Shown here: positions 22,020 to 33,386 of the stretch, one piece after another
Layout of the letters: every line of letters starts with the position of its first letter
Numbering within the stretch: the stretch's first letter is position 1
NCBI GenBank assembly: GCA_033977485.1
Contig: CM066991.1
Coordinates: 127,243,999 to 127,307,998 of the forward strand
Length of the DNA: 64,000 nt
Reading direction: 5' to 3'
From: Hydrangea macrophylla
Taxonomy: Eukaryota > Streptophyta > Magnoliopsida > Cornales > Hydrangeaceae
Made by a program: the position numbers and the translations under genes
Notes under the pieces: model-generated
Told to the model about the DNA's origin: nothing
Seen by the model: the letters and a program-made list of their open reading frames with translations, nothing else
Databases searched by the model: none

Positions 22020-22240
22020 GAATAGGAGGCAAACACCGGGCACATACACCGACCCCACAATACACGCACCAGGTAAATCATGGAGGCAAACTAGTGATAG
22101 GATCTGAACCCACACCAAGTTGGACATTTGTCCATTTTGAGATTCATCCCTCCAACTAGGTTGCACGAACGCCTGACCACTCTTAGGGAGGCAAAGGCTT
22201 TGGCCAAATCCCTTGTATTTATCCATGTTAAGTTTTTAAC
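22020..22240 (-). mobile_element. Candidate tRNA-derived SINE
   Basis: On the minus strand, a TGGTCAGGCG stretch (22179-22170) resembles a Pol III A box and GGTTCAGATCC (22110-22100) resembles a B box. The unit is about 220 bp and borders a GA/CT tract at its 3' side and an A/T run at the other. Spacing of the boxes (about 60 bp) is wider than usual and no target duplication was identified. Confidence 0.35.
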
Positions 22241-22288
22241 CAAAAAAAAAAAAAAAAAAGAGTTTACTCTAATGTGTTAAAGCACATT

Positions 22289-22487
22289 TTATGGAGAGCA
22301 TTTTTGCTTATTCATTTTTGGTCTACTATTGCTCACTCAGGTCTCCACTAGATAACACATGTCCCATTCCAATAATTATGTTGATAGTACATGGGTAAAA
22401 TGAGAATAAAATGGGACATGTGTCACTCAATGAAGTCTCAATGAACAATAATAGACCAAAAATAGGTGAACAAAAATACTCTCCATT
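22289..22487. mobile_element. Inverted-repeat MITE, about 200 bp
   Basis: The left arm (ATGGAGAGCATTTTTGCTTA, TTTTTGGTCTACTATTG, ACACATGTCCCATT) pairs with the right arm (complement with ATGGAGAGTATTTTTGTTCA) over roughly 80 bp each. The superfamily is undecided. Confidence 0.75.
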
Positions 22488-22498
22488 TTACGTGTGAC

Positions 22499-22954
22499 CA
22501 GGCCTGTCAACGGACCGGGTTTAGGCCCGGATCCGGCTCAATTAGACGGATCTAAACCTTTTTGTAGATCTAGATCTGGATCCATATCCGAATAGAGTTG
22601 TATAAAAAAACGGTCCGGATATGGATTTAATAGATCCGATTCGTCTAAGACCCGATCCGAATTTGTGATATTGTATGTGTTATATATATATATATCTTAT
22701 ATAATATATGTTACACAAATCTCTATATTACACTTGTATTATTATATGAAATTTGTGAAAAATGAGTAATATTAGATTTTTACAAGCAGGATTTCAATTC
22801 GAATCGGATCGAATATTCGGACCGGATATCCGGATACGAGACAAAGCTCATAGATCCGTCGGATATTCGGATCGGATCCGGTCTAAAATATGTTTGTCGG
22901 ATCCGAATCCGAATCTGGCCGATTCGGTCCATATCCGATCCGTTTACAGGCCTA
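22499..22954. mobile_element. Non-autonomous hAT-like element, 456 bp
   Basis: Starts CAGGCCTGTCAACGGACC and ends, in reverse, TAGGCCTGTAAACGGATC. It is flanked by CGTGTGAC (22491-22498) and CGTTTGAC (22955-22962), an 8-bp duplication with one mismatch. Subterminal regions are full of GATCCG, CCGGAT and TTCGGAT motifs in both orientations. No transposase. Confidence 0.82.
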
Positions 22955-23462
22955 CGTTTGACTATAAAGTAGCATTTCTCACTGTTTTGCACTCGCTAAA
23001 AGGAAAATGCCATGTCATGAGATATATATATATATATCATATACGAACACCAGGGCTGGCGCAATTATCCTAGTACACTAAAGTTCATTAAAATTTTGAG
23101 GTTTTTCTGAAATTTTTATAATTATATTTTTATTATAAATTTTTTTAGTATTTAATATTTTGGCCCACTTAATTATATTTAGGCCACCTCTTAACTTATG
23201 TTTAGGCCCCTCAAAGGGGCTCAAGTTCCAATTTAATGTCATCCATTATATATATATATATATATATATATTTATTACTCCGTTATAAAACTCAAAGGCA
23301 AAAACTCTTAGAATTTTGAAAATTACATTTTTAGTGTAAGAATTTTTTAAATTTTAGAAATTTGCCCCTCTAATATTTTGAAATACACCATACAATATTT
23401 ACGTTTCACAAATATATTTATATCATAGGTAAATCCTAAAAAAATCACCAATTATATAAAAA
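22955..23462. other. AT-rich noncoding DNA
   Basis: TA microsatellites (23020-23036 and 23249-23270) and degraded repeat sequence; no gene. Confidence 0.6.
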
Positions 23463-23762
23463 CAGTCAGGCTATGGAGATGGCGCCCTTTCTTTCATAAA
23501 GAGAGGGCTTCTGTTTTGACTGTCAGATCGTGTTATCATTAAGGGCAATTTTGTCACTTCACAGTTTTTAAACACGATCTGACGATCAAAACAGAAGCCC
23601 TCTCTTTAATAAAGAGAGGGCTTCTGTTTTGACTTTTGACTTTCAGATCGTGTTTTCATTAAGGATAATTTGGTCACTTTACAGTTTTTAAACATGATAT
23701 GACGGCAAAAATAGAGACCCTCTCTTTATTAAAGAGAGGGCGCCTTCTCCATAGAATTTTTG
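23463..23762. mobile_element. MULE-type MITE, 300-bp relative of the 3745-3924 element
   Basis: Begins CAGTCAGGCTATGGAG and ends, in reverse, CAAAAATTCTATGGAG. The flanks TATATAAAAA and TATATCAAAC fit a worn 10-bp duplication. The inner unit with CTCTCTTT and GATCGTGTT is duplicated, giving three alternating arms rather than two, which explains the extra 120 bp. Confidence 0.75.
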
Positions 23763-23778
23763 TATATCAAACCTTATA

Positions 23779-24070
23779 CTCCCTCCGTCCCATAATAAGT
23801 GTCCACATTTCCTTTTTTGGATGTCCCACAATAAGTGTCCACTTTCCTAAATTGGCATATAGCATTTACTTACTTTCCAAAACTACCCTTATAACAAAGA
23901 CAAAGTAGCATTTATTTGTGGCCTCAAAACAAGCAAAAAGTCAAATACCCATCACATCTAAGGGCAAAATTGGAAAGTGACCATTTAATGAACCAAAAAA
24001 ACTAAAATAATACAACTTTCTTAAACAATGTGCAAAATAGAAGTGGACACTTATTATGGGACGGAGAGAG
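23779..24070. mobile_element. Stowaway-like (Tc1/mariner) MITE
   Basis: The ends CTCCCTCCGTCCCATAATAA and, in reverse, CTCTCTCCGTCCCATAATAA are flanked by TA on both sides (23777-23778 and 24071-24072). Noncoding interior. Confidence 0.88.
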
Positions 24071-24826
24071 TATATATATATATATATATATATAGCAGCT
24101 GAAACCTGACTTAATCAATTACCATACTGCCCTTCTGTATCTTCTCAAGACCATAATACTCATTCACTATACCTTAATTACATGTATATCGTAGTACTCA
24201 TCATAATGATACATTAATTTGTGTTAGGGTAATTATGTCATTTCAGATTATTATTACATTCAGGTCAGCTTTTGGAATGTTATTTAATATAATAATGAAG
24301 TTTCAATCAACAATCTTGTGTCTAATTACATTTGGGTCAACAATTTTTGGAATATTTATTATTCACTTCAAAAAAGTAAAAAATTGTAGCTATTTTGAAG
24401 ACTATTTAGGAATTGGTCACTAATATTTACAAGTTGGTCAACTTCTCCTCTCAAATTTAGGATTCATATATTGTAATATGTGTAATTGCATTTGGATGAG
24501 CAAGTTTTGGAATATTTATTATTCACTTAAAAAAAAAAAAAAAGTGGCTATTTTAATGGCTATTTACGAATTGGTCACTAATATTTACATTTTGGTCAAC
24601 TTCTTTTCCAAAATTTATATATTTAGAAATTAGTAATAAATATACCAAAATTCACTTGTACTCAAATCTCATAGCAAAATATATATCTTATACTCAAATG
24701 CATAGAAATAAAATATACTCATATTCATATCTTATACTCAAATGCATACAAATAATAAACTCATATACTTTAAAATACCAAATGATGAAGGAAAAAAAAA
24801 ACAACTAATAAAAGGGGATTGGCAAA
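24071..24826. other. AT-rich noncoding DNA, probable Helitron body
   Basis: Recurring motifs (TTTGGAATATTTATTATTCA, AATTGGTCACTAATATTTAC) and no coding capacity. It leads into the Helitron-like terminus. Confidence 0.45.
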
Positions 24827-24846
24827 GGCACGTGCCGGAACCCTAG
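24827..24846 (+). mobile_element. Helitron-like 3' terminus
   Basis: Palindrome GGCACGTGCC (24827-24836), 6 nt, then CTAG (24843-24846) followed by T. Only the 3' end is recognised. Confidence 0.45.
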
Positions 24847-24882
24847 TATAAATAGACAATTATGTCTATATATAAAAAATAA

Positions 24883-26031
24883 GGGGTAATTACACTGACC
24901 TCCCTCGAGGTTAGGTCTAATTACACTGACCTCCCTTGTGGTTTTCAAAATTACACAGACCTCCCCTGAGTTTAGTGTTTAGGTAACAATTTGCCCCCTC
25001 CGTTAACTTCCGTTAGTAAACCGTTAAATATAATTACACGGACCTCCCCTGAGGTTTTCAAAAGTACACAAACCTCCCCTGACTTTAGTATTTAGGTAAC
25101 AATTTACCCCATTTGCTAGTAAAAGACCATAACAAGACATGCTTAGGCCAGCAAATATTTGTGTTAATTTTTTCAAAATACCATTATAAGCTTTCCAAAA
25201 TACCCTTACCCTCGCTGTATGTTTTTTTTTTTCTGCTCAACAAAAAAAAAAAAAAAAAAAAAAAAAACTGCCATCCACATGTCATGATCCCATGCAAATA
25301 TGGAGTAAATGTATGATTGAGATTATAGGGTCACACCACATCAGCATGCTAACATGGTGTGATGGGCTCACTAAATTTGAAATTTTACAAATTAGTCATG
25401 ACCCCTTTGGAAATAGGGGATATATGTCTTGCCTAGATTAGAGGGTCACACCACATCAATATACTAATTTGTAAGACGTATATCCATCTAGACAACACGT
25501 ATATCCCCTATTTCCAAAGGGGTCATGACTAATTTGTAAAATTTCAAATTTAGTGAGTCCGTCACACTATGTTAGCATGTTGATATGGTGTGACCCTATA
25601 ATCTTAACCATACATTTACCCCATATTTGCATGGGATCATGACATGTGGATGGCAGTTTTTTTTTTTTTGTTGGTTAGCAGAAAAAAAAAAACCGTAAAA
25701 CGAGGGTAAGGTATTTTGGAAAGCTTATAAGGGTATTCTGGAAAAATTAACACAAATATTTGCTGGCCTAAGCATATCTTGTTATGATCTTTTACTAGCA
25801 AAGGGGGTAAATTGTTACCTAAATACTAAAGTCAGGGGAGGTTTGTGTACTTTTGAAAACCTTAGGGGAGGTCCGTGTAATTATATTTAACGGTTTACTA
25901 ACGGAAGTTAACGGAGGGGGCAAATTGTTACCTAAACACTAAACTCAGGGGAGGTTTGTGTAATTTTGAAAACCACAAGGGAGATCAGTGTAATTAGACC
26001 TAATCTCGAGGGAGGTCAGTGTAATTACCCC
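24883..26031. mobile_element. Long foldback element, 1.15 kb, MULE-like
   Basis: Almost the whole element is one imperfect palindrome. The left arm starts GGGGTAATTACACTGACC and the right arm ends in its complement. Arms of about 550 bp pair throughout, including A/T homopolymer stretches and the TCACACCACAT...ATGGTGTGA stretches near the centre. The 9-bp flank AAAAAATAA is present on both sides (24874-24882 and 26032-26040), though A-rich. Each arm repeats TTACACTGACCTCCC-like motifs several times internally. No protein is encoded. Confidence 0.82.
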
Positions 26032-26664
26032 AAAAAATAATTATAAAAAAATAAAATAAAAAAACAAAAAAAAACTTCAAATATACGGGACCGTCCCCGC
26101 GAACAAATTACACAGTTAGTAGTGCTCTGATTGATGGTTCAATGGCTTCGTCAGCGATCAGAACTCGTAGTAGTCCAAAAGTACCTTCTTTCACTGGTCT
26201 CTCCCACTTCGGACTCTCTATACCAAAAATGGGAGAGAGAGAGAGAGAGCATCGGAATTTTTATCCATTTGATGATGGAGATCGAATCGATGGCCACGTT
26301 AGTTTCAAGCAAACCAAACGGACTGTTAAGAGTTTCTTTACTCTGAAAATCTCGTCATCGTTAATTGCGTGGTAGTCGTAATTAAGGTTTGCTGTTGATT
26401 TTTTTTTTTTTTTTTTGGTGTAATCTGTTTCATTTTTTATTTTTTTTCGCTCTTTACTTAAATTGAGAGTTTGGTAGCTTATGATTATCTAATTCTGCTG
26501 ATGATATTAGTAGTCGCAAATTTTTTATATTTTTTTTTCTTTTCTTTTACATGTTAGGTTGTATATATAGTAAAGGAAAATCCTTGGCGGGTTTTGCTCA
26601 TTTTTTATTTTTTATTTTTATTTTTTTTTAGCAAGCAAGCGCAGAAATTTTCGGTCCATTGTGT

Positions 26665-26704
<40 letters not shown>

Positions 26705-27338
26705 AAATGAGATGTTTGTCGAAATTAAATGCTGTGTAAACTAGTGTTGTGTTGAGCAATGAACCAATTCAAAACTCATGTCGTGGATTGTCCTAATGCA
26801 TCATGACTTAAAAAGTTCTTTCCTTGGTGAATGTGGAATCTTCAACACTTGGGTTGAAGATTAGACTCTGTCATAATTGGAAATCCCAGTTTAAATGTAG
26901 CAAAGAATGATGCCAACATATACAAAAAGAAATAAATAAAAAGCAGCCGAGTGTATTTATTGATCCACTAAAGTTATATATTATTTTTGTAAATGAGGTT
27001 TCAACTACTGTGGATGAGATTGTATTTATGTTTATATTATCTAGCAAATGACTTCATTTATTTTTGTTTTGTGGATGTATCAAGTTTAACCCTGATTCGA
27101 TCACAATAGCTTTTGAGAAAGAGATATCCCATTTCATTCAATACTGATATTCATACATTCTCCACTCTTTTAGTTTTTCATCCCTCTAATAACCTTTGTT
27201 CCTCATTATTACTTTTGGGTAATCTTTTAAATAAGAGTGATCCATTTTGGCGTAACCATACTGCGTGTGTTTGGAGTTCCGTTTTCTTGTAATCGTGATT
27301 GCCTATTTATTTGTGTAGTAGATTGTTGAACACCTTAG
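26032..27338. other. Noncoding DNA upstream of the EF-Tu pseudogene
   Basis: Contains T-rich stretches and a GT microsatellite (about 26671-26702). Near 26142 a plus-strand frame starts MASSAIRTRSSPKVPSFTGL and looks like a transit peptide, but it runs into GA repeats and I cannot assign a family. It may be a decayed first exon of the following pseudogene or a separate fragment. Confidence 0.45.
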
Positions 27339-28541
27339 GTGCTTGCGGATGAAGGCAAAGTCAAGGCTGTTGTTGCCTTGCCTTTGATGAGATGGACAAC
27401 GCTCCTGAAGAGAAGAAGAAAGGAATTACTATTGCTACAATTAGGATATACTTTTTTCAATTTTTTTGATTCTTCAATTTTCAGATTAGCTTATGCCATG
27501 TATCGGTTTGTGGAATTTTTTTTGAGCTTATTGTCAAGTTTGACATGAATTTCAGGCCATGTGGAGTATGAAACTGCTAAGTGACACTATGCCCATGTGG
27601 ATTGTCTTGGACATGCAAACTATGTTGAAGTAAGGTTTAAAGTTACTTTTGAGTTTGTATCAATGTTACCTAGAACGTGGTTCACCCCGGTGTGTGGTAC
27701 GGGGGGGGGGGATGGTTAGCCATTGTTGGTTCACTTTTTTGGTTTGCGGTTCGCTTTGGTTCGAACTTTTGGTTGGACTAGCACTTGTGTAAGTTATTAT
27801 GGATAGATACTAAATTATTCCATGACTTCACATAATAGAATTTCAAACACAAAAAATATAGGAAAATAAGACCAAATTAAGTCTCAATGCAAATATCTTA
27901 AATGAAAATAATTATTTATTCAATGATCAGAGCTGGGACTCTGGAGGTGAGCGAAATGGTGTTGAGGGCGTGAACGACATTGGGAACATTAAGGCAGGTG
28001 AACTAGAAAGCCATGGCAGCTTGGCTTTGGGTTTCTGAAATATGGTGGTGATAAAAGGAAAGTCAAGAAGGGAGGGGAGAGGGTGGAAGGAGATGGGAGA
28101 TTGGTTTGGGAATGTGGGTTTAGCATTTTTGCTCTTTTTGCCTATACTGTGGTAGTCTCGAAACCTGGTATCCAAAAACATATAACCGGTTTGAGGCAGA
28201 GACTTTTGTTCTCACAAAGGATGAAGGTGGCCGCCACACTGCATTTTATTATTATTATTTTTTTCCGAATTACACGCCTCAGTTTTACATGAGGACTGCT
28301 GATAGTGCTGGGAAAGTGGAATTGCCTGAAAAGTTTAAGATTGTGATGCCTGGTGATTATGGGACTGCATTTTTTCGGCTAATCTCAGCTATTCCCCTTG
28401 ACGCATGTGTTTGTTTGACTCCTTAGTATTCCTGTTACAAGATAAACAAACCAGCAAAGTTTTAACTCTACTTGCTTCTCATTCTGTATTAGCCTTGTAA
28501 ATCTTTTTTAGACATGCCTTATATTCTCATGGAAGGGATAT

Positions 28542-28595
<54 letters not shown>

Positions 28596-28894
28596 TTTGA
28601 TATGTTACAGAATTTGATACTCCTCTATTTTGCTACTTTTCTTTTGAGTCTTTAGTACGAAATCTGGTCCCATCTTAGCCTTTGTCTAGATAACAAATCA
28701 TTGTACTTCGCTAGAAAACTTTTGGTTTAAGCAAATCGAAATTTGTTTCTCAAAATGCATCTTCTATTCTATGCTTGGCACTTTTATTAGTTTTATCTCT
28801 GACCAGTTGTTAATTCTTGGTTTAACAGGGAAAAGATTTGCTTTCGGGGAAGGAAGTAGTCAGTGCAGGGGTAGTTTCGAAGGCGATTATCTGA
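27339..28894 (+). pseudogene. TUFA: Organellar elongation factor Tu pseudogene (fragments)
   Basis: Four pieces in order. 27339-27440: VLADEGKVKAV and, after an 8-nt insertion, DEMDNAPEEKKKGITIAT. 27557-27631: HVEYETAK, TGA in place of Arg, then HYAHVDCLGHANYVE, a damaged G3 motif (normally DCPGH). 28148-28380: [52 protein letters not shown]. 28830-28894: GKRFAFGEG and, after a frameshift, AGVVSKAII plus stop. Wording fits the plant mitochondrial-type EF-Tu. AG acceptors precede pieces 1, 2 and 4, so it derives from an intron-containing gene, not from mRNA. The middle of the protein is replaced by unrelated DNA (27632-28147), including a run of G (about 27700). Confidence 0.85.
28542..28590. 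repeat. (CT)n microsatellite
   Basis: Uninterrupted CT run between pieces 3 and 4 of the EF-Tu pseudogene. Confidence 0.88.
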
Positions 28895-29394
28895 GATGCT
28901 GGCAACTGTCTCTTTCCAATTCTATTTCACCCATTCAAGTGCAGAAAGGTGTAGAACGACCAAGTTGCCCCTTCATAGATAAGTGCAGTTTGATGATAAG
29001 TGAAATGCAATTCAACTGTCTGAATGCTTTAGTTATTGATAGAAAGGTCATGCGACTGAAATTTTGATCTGTTTTCAATGGTTGGCAGCAGGAGCTACTT
29101 TCCGCTTTCCACTGCTAGTGCAGATTCCTTGAGATGATATAGAGAACTTCAGCAATGTTTATTGTTAGATGAGAATGAAGCAAATTTCTTTGTTCCATCA
29201 AACTGGGTGATTCTCAAGAGATTGAATTTGTTATTAGACTATTTCAGTTGACATAATTTCTTGTTCATGTTTATTATGTTAGAGCAAAAGAATCTCAATT
29301 TAGTCTTTATGCGTCCGTATATACAAGATTAAAAGTGCATTGGCACGAATATGAATCAATAAGCTCTTGCATACTCAGTACATTTCACCATTAT
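28895..29394. other. Intergenic and 3' flank of the ARM-repeat gene
   Basis: AT-rich; holds the presumed 3' UTR of the minus-strand gene ending at 29395. No other gene seen. Confidence 0.6.
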
Positions 29395-32026
29395 TTACTT
29401 ATCTTCGAGTAACTGCGTCGCAGTTTCAACCAATGAGTGAATGGTTGTTCTGTGCCGGCTCATACCGACAGTGCCAGAGAAGATATTGAAGTTCTCAAGC
29501 TCTGATGTGGTCTCTGCTACACACTCCAGCTCCTTCTCCATTCCCAGATTTTGAAAAAATTGGATGTTTGCCTCCTTGTCTTTCATCATCCAAATTGCCA
29601 ACTCTATGGTAAACCTTCTAATTCTTGGAATCTTGATTGGTGGGTTCTGATATTTCTTCAGAATCTCGACTAGTTTACTAGCCAGTGCAGCCTCTTGAAT
29701 TCCAGCTTTCTCGAAAACAATGCTTGATTCTTGAGACGTCATAAATTTGAAAACTTGTGCTGCTAGCCCGACCATCACTTCCTGCAACTTGTTTTCTTCT
29801 GACATGATTGCTTTAATCACCTGCAAGGCAGAAAATAAGGTTACTTTTGTTATCTGTATATGTATTTGTGCGTAATATGTATGTTTATATACACTAGTGG
29901 GAGGGAGTCGAAACTTCTTTAGACAATAGAGAACTTACAGTAGGTGCCGCGGCTTTGACCCCCTTTAACTGTTGAAAACAATCTGCTCCACTATAGGTGC
30001 ACAAATTTCTTAAAATTCTAGCTGCATTTACACGAAGCAGAGGAGCTTCCAGTGCTTCTATTAGCTTTTCAGTTACCTTCAGTTTCAGAATCCGGTAGCA
30101 ATTACTCTTGCTTTCCAGTGCCAACATTGATAATGCTTCTCCAGCTGCGATTCTTACACGTTTTTCTTTTTCAGGCATCTCCTGTTTAAAGAAAATGTTG
30201 AACAATTCCTTCAGAACTCCACCTGTGCCTCCAATCCTCTCTGTCGCATCCTCTTCCAATGCCAAACTGGTTAAAATTTCTATACTCAATATCTGTAACT
30301 CTGGGTGTTTCTCCCCGTACCGCAGTATATCTCTTATATTGCTGATTGTGAAAACCACCTCTGAAATCTCTCTCCGGAGCTGTTTTCCGGTGGTGCCAGT
30401 CGTGCTTGCGAGCATTTTCACCACTTGTAGAGACCGTTTCACTGTCTCAATCTGAGACTCTGTGACGGTTTCGTCCTTCAAAAACCTCTCTCCTGTGTGT
30501 GTGAAGTCCACAATTTTTGGCAGGAGGCCTCTTGCATTTCCAATCTTTCCGCAGTTATCGTGGTCACGTGCGAGCTTCTTCAGTAAAAGAAGTCCCAAAT
30601 GATTGAATTTCCAGAACCCATAGTTTTCTTGGTCACAAACAATATGTTTTTCACTGATCTCATCAGCTGCCCCACCAGAGTTCCGGTGGTAATGGAGCAG
30701 AGACGATATTGATTCCATTGCACCTGGTATTCCGGCAACCCGGAGAGAGTTTTGTTTCTTACCAGTTAGTTTCGATAAAATATCCGCTGCCGATTCTCTG
30801 ATCTCCTCTTCTTGTGGATCTTTCCAATTCAACATCTCCACTAACCTTTCCATCACCGATAAAGTTATTCCGATCTTTTGGAGTGTGTCCTCGGAAAACC
30901 GGTTGTTCGTCGCAAATTTCCGAAGTATCCGAGCTCCGATGAGCTGCTCATCAGGTGAATTCGAAGCCAAGAGATCCATGGCAAATGAAACCATGTCCAT
31001 CTTTACGCCATCAAAAATGCTTCCATTAACACATCTCGAATACGCATCATAGAAAAACCTCCTGATCGAAACCATCCCAGATGGCCCCAATTCACACTCA
31101 TTGTTCACCTGATCCAGTATTTTACAGAATTTGACCTTCCATTCCCAGTAAGCTTTCTCTACGAGAAACAACAAAGCTTCCGCGAGAGCCAATGCATAGA
31201 AAATAGTCAGAGCAGCCCTGCGATTCCTCTTATCAGTGTCTCCTTTAGCCACATCACCATAGTTATGTTTGATGAGCTTCATAAGAGAGAGAGCCACACA
31301 AGTTGTTGCAGACAAGATCTGGAGCCAGTAGAGAAGCTTGCTAACATTTCTCGAGAGAAAAACCCACGGGGCATATGGAAGAAGAGGAACATCTGAGCTT
31401 ATCCATGTCCGGGTTGCCCTCTCCTGTTGATGCCAGTTACTTCGACTTGCCCGGTGGCGGTGCGTACTCTCTCCAATCTGTCTACTGTTTCGGCTTTGCT
31501 TTCGAACTACATTAATGGGTCTGAAAATTGTCTTTACAGCTTGAATGATAAAGTGTGAGCTTGATCTTATTGCCCTGAAACTGCTTATTCCAGCATCGGT
31601 GATTGACCACGTGGCTTGGTGTTGCCACTCGAGCTCGTGGCTTCTGCTGAAAATTCGAGTCCCCTCGATTACAAGGAGGACAGTTATGAACCAGAAGTCT
31701 GTTTTGTCTAGAGTAATGGCAAACCCACCTAGAAGAACCACGGTTGCCCAGATGAATCCGAGGGTTCCCAGACCAGTGGCTGCTTTTTCAAGAACAGCGA
31801 GCCGGAGGGCACACAGGGTTAGCTTCTTTTCGGGTGCTGGGATGGGTTGTCTTGTTGAAGAAACAGAGTGTTCATTGCTGCTTCCTCTGGTCTCAGTGCT
31901 GCTTTGGGGTTCGAATATTGTTGGACTGCCACTGCTAGTTTCACTGAGTTTGACCTTCGAATTGAGCTTGTCGATTTGCAGATGAACACTTCCTGCCCCC
32001 TCTATTAGGTGTTGATCGTGGTTCAT
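29395..32026 (-). CDS. Membrane-anchored ARM-repeat superfamily protein (2 exons)
   Basis: Exon 1 32026-29939 (696 codons, phase 0; donor GTAAGT after KAAAPT) and exon 2 29820-29395 (141 codons plus stop; acceptor TTGCAG), joined across a 118-bp intron to 837 aa. Residues 1-65 are polar and Ser-rich. Hydrophobic segments lie at about 85-106, 111-127, 231-252 and 271-290. From about 340 to the end the sequence is helical ARM/HEAT-like repeat with phrases such as GARILRKFAT, VNAARILRNLC and AGEALSMLALES. EKAATGLGTLGFIWATVVLL and SRSHELEWQHQATW resemble from memory a small plant family including Arabidopsis At3g06210 and At5g18980, whose function I cannot state. Start: first ATG in a frame open throughout. 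CT-rich 5' leader with TA and GA repeats. No lesion, so probably functional. Confidence 0.9.
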
Positions 32027-32221
32027 GGCGGTGGATTGAATTTGCTTGTGGTGTTAATGATTCTTGAAGTCAAGTCAATTTGGTTTGGGGGGGTTTTGGC
32101 TTTGTAGTGATATAGGACAAGTTGATTTTTTTTTTTTTTTTCTTTTTTTTTTTTTGGGGTGGGGTGTCTTGTTGGGTTGAGCTGTGTAGGTCCTGTATGA
32201 GTGAATGATGGGTTGATGATT

Positions 32222-32278
<57 letters not shown>

Positions 32279-32300
32279 GCGTGGGTGAAATTGAGCTTAG
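32027..32300 (-). promoter_or_regulatory. 5' leader/promoter region of the ARM-repeat gene
   Basis: Upstream DNA with T-rich tract (32125-32155), TA repeat (32222-32237) and GA repeat (32238-32278; CT on the gene strand). No specific element is assigned. Confidence 0.4.
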
Positions 32301-33345
32301 AGAGCACGTTTACGCTGTGGAAATGAGGAGGAAAGAGAGACGTTAAGTTGCATCTCTTTCCGTCATTTTTTCAAGGGAGTTGGTTTTCTGTTTTGGTTGT
32401 CCTCTCCTTTAACTTGGGCAGCAAGGGGACTTCTCTCTCTCTCTCTCTAAAGCGTGCCTGTCGCTGTCGCCCATTAAAAAGTCTTTTTCCATGAGAAAAA
32501 TGCAAAAATACTTTTCTCTTTTTTGTTATGCTTTTTTACTCTCTTTTCATTTTGAACAACAAACCCATATTTGCAGTGTGACCATGTTACCCTTATTGAT
32601 GTCTCTAGTTTAATACATGTTTGAAGGGTAGAAACGTCAATTCAAATAAATTGCTTGTAAACCTCAATTTTATTTCAACAACATAACTATGCTTCATATC
32701 TGGAAGCATTTACCTTAAATGAACATGACACATACTTAAAATTATCTATAACCATGTTGAATTTTTATAAAAACCCAAATTATGAATTGACCAGTTACAA
32801 GTCAACGGTTAATTGATAATAAAAAATTGGCTATGACAGAAAGTTTTCTCTAACATAATTATTCGTACCACATTCTTTTGACACATTATATCTTTTTGCA
32901 TAATACGGGAAAGTCTAATTGTCCTTACGTGGTAAAAGCAAATTAATGTGCAAATGAGGCAATTAATTAGCTGGTTGTGGCTTGCAGAGATGGGTTACAG
33001 GAAGAGTCTTCTTGTGTTAAGTTAAAGTCTTACCATGGGTCCCAAATTCCCAATCCTTGCTACCTTAATACTCTCTATCCCTTTGAGTGCACGAATATTG
33101 TTCCGAAAAATATGACATAATGATTGACAAAACAACTTTGTTGAGAAAAATAATAAATGCCAAAATAAAAACATAAATGGTGTGGGCAAGAACAATATCA
33201 ATATGTTGAGTCACGTTTCAAACAGGCCATTTTTTTCAATAGTACTATTGTATACGTTTTATTCAAAATTTATTTTTTCTCCTATCTTGTGCAAAATTAC
33301 TTGGTTTTTTTTTTTTAATCAAGTTTTGCTCACTAAAAAAAAGAA

Positions 33346-33386
<41 letters not shown>

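Noticed and set aside
28771..29067. 98-codon plus-strand frame
   Set aside because: Only 28830-28894 is meaningful (decayed EF-Tu end, which changes frame); the rest is intron-like or UTR-like.
30108..31985. Plus-strand frames opposite the ARM-repeat gene
   Set aside because: Shadows of a well-supported minus-strand coding exon.
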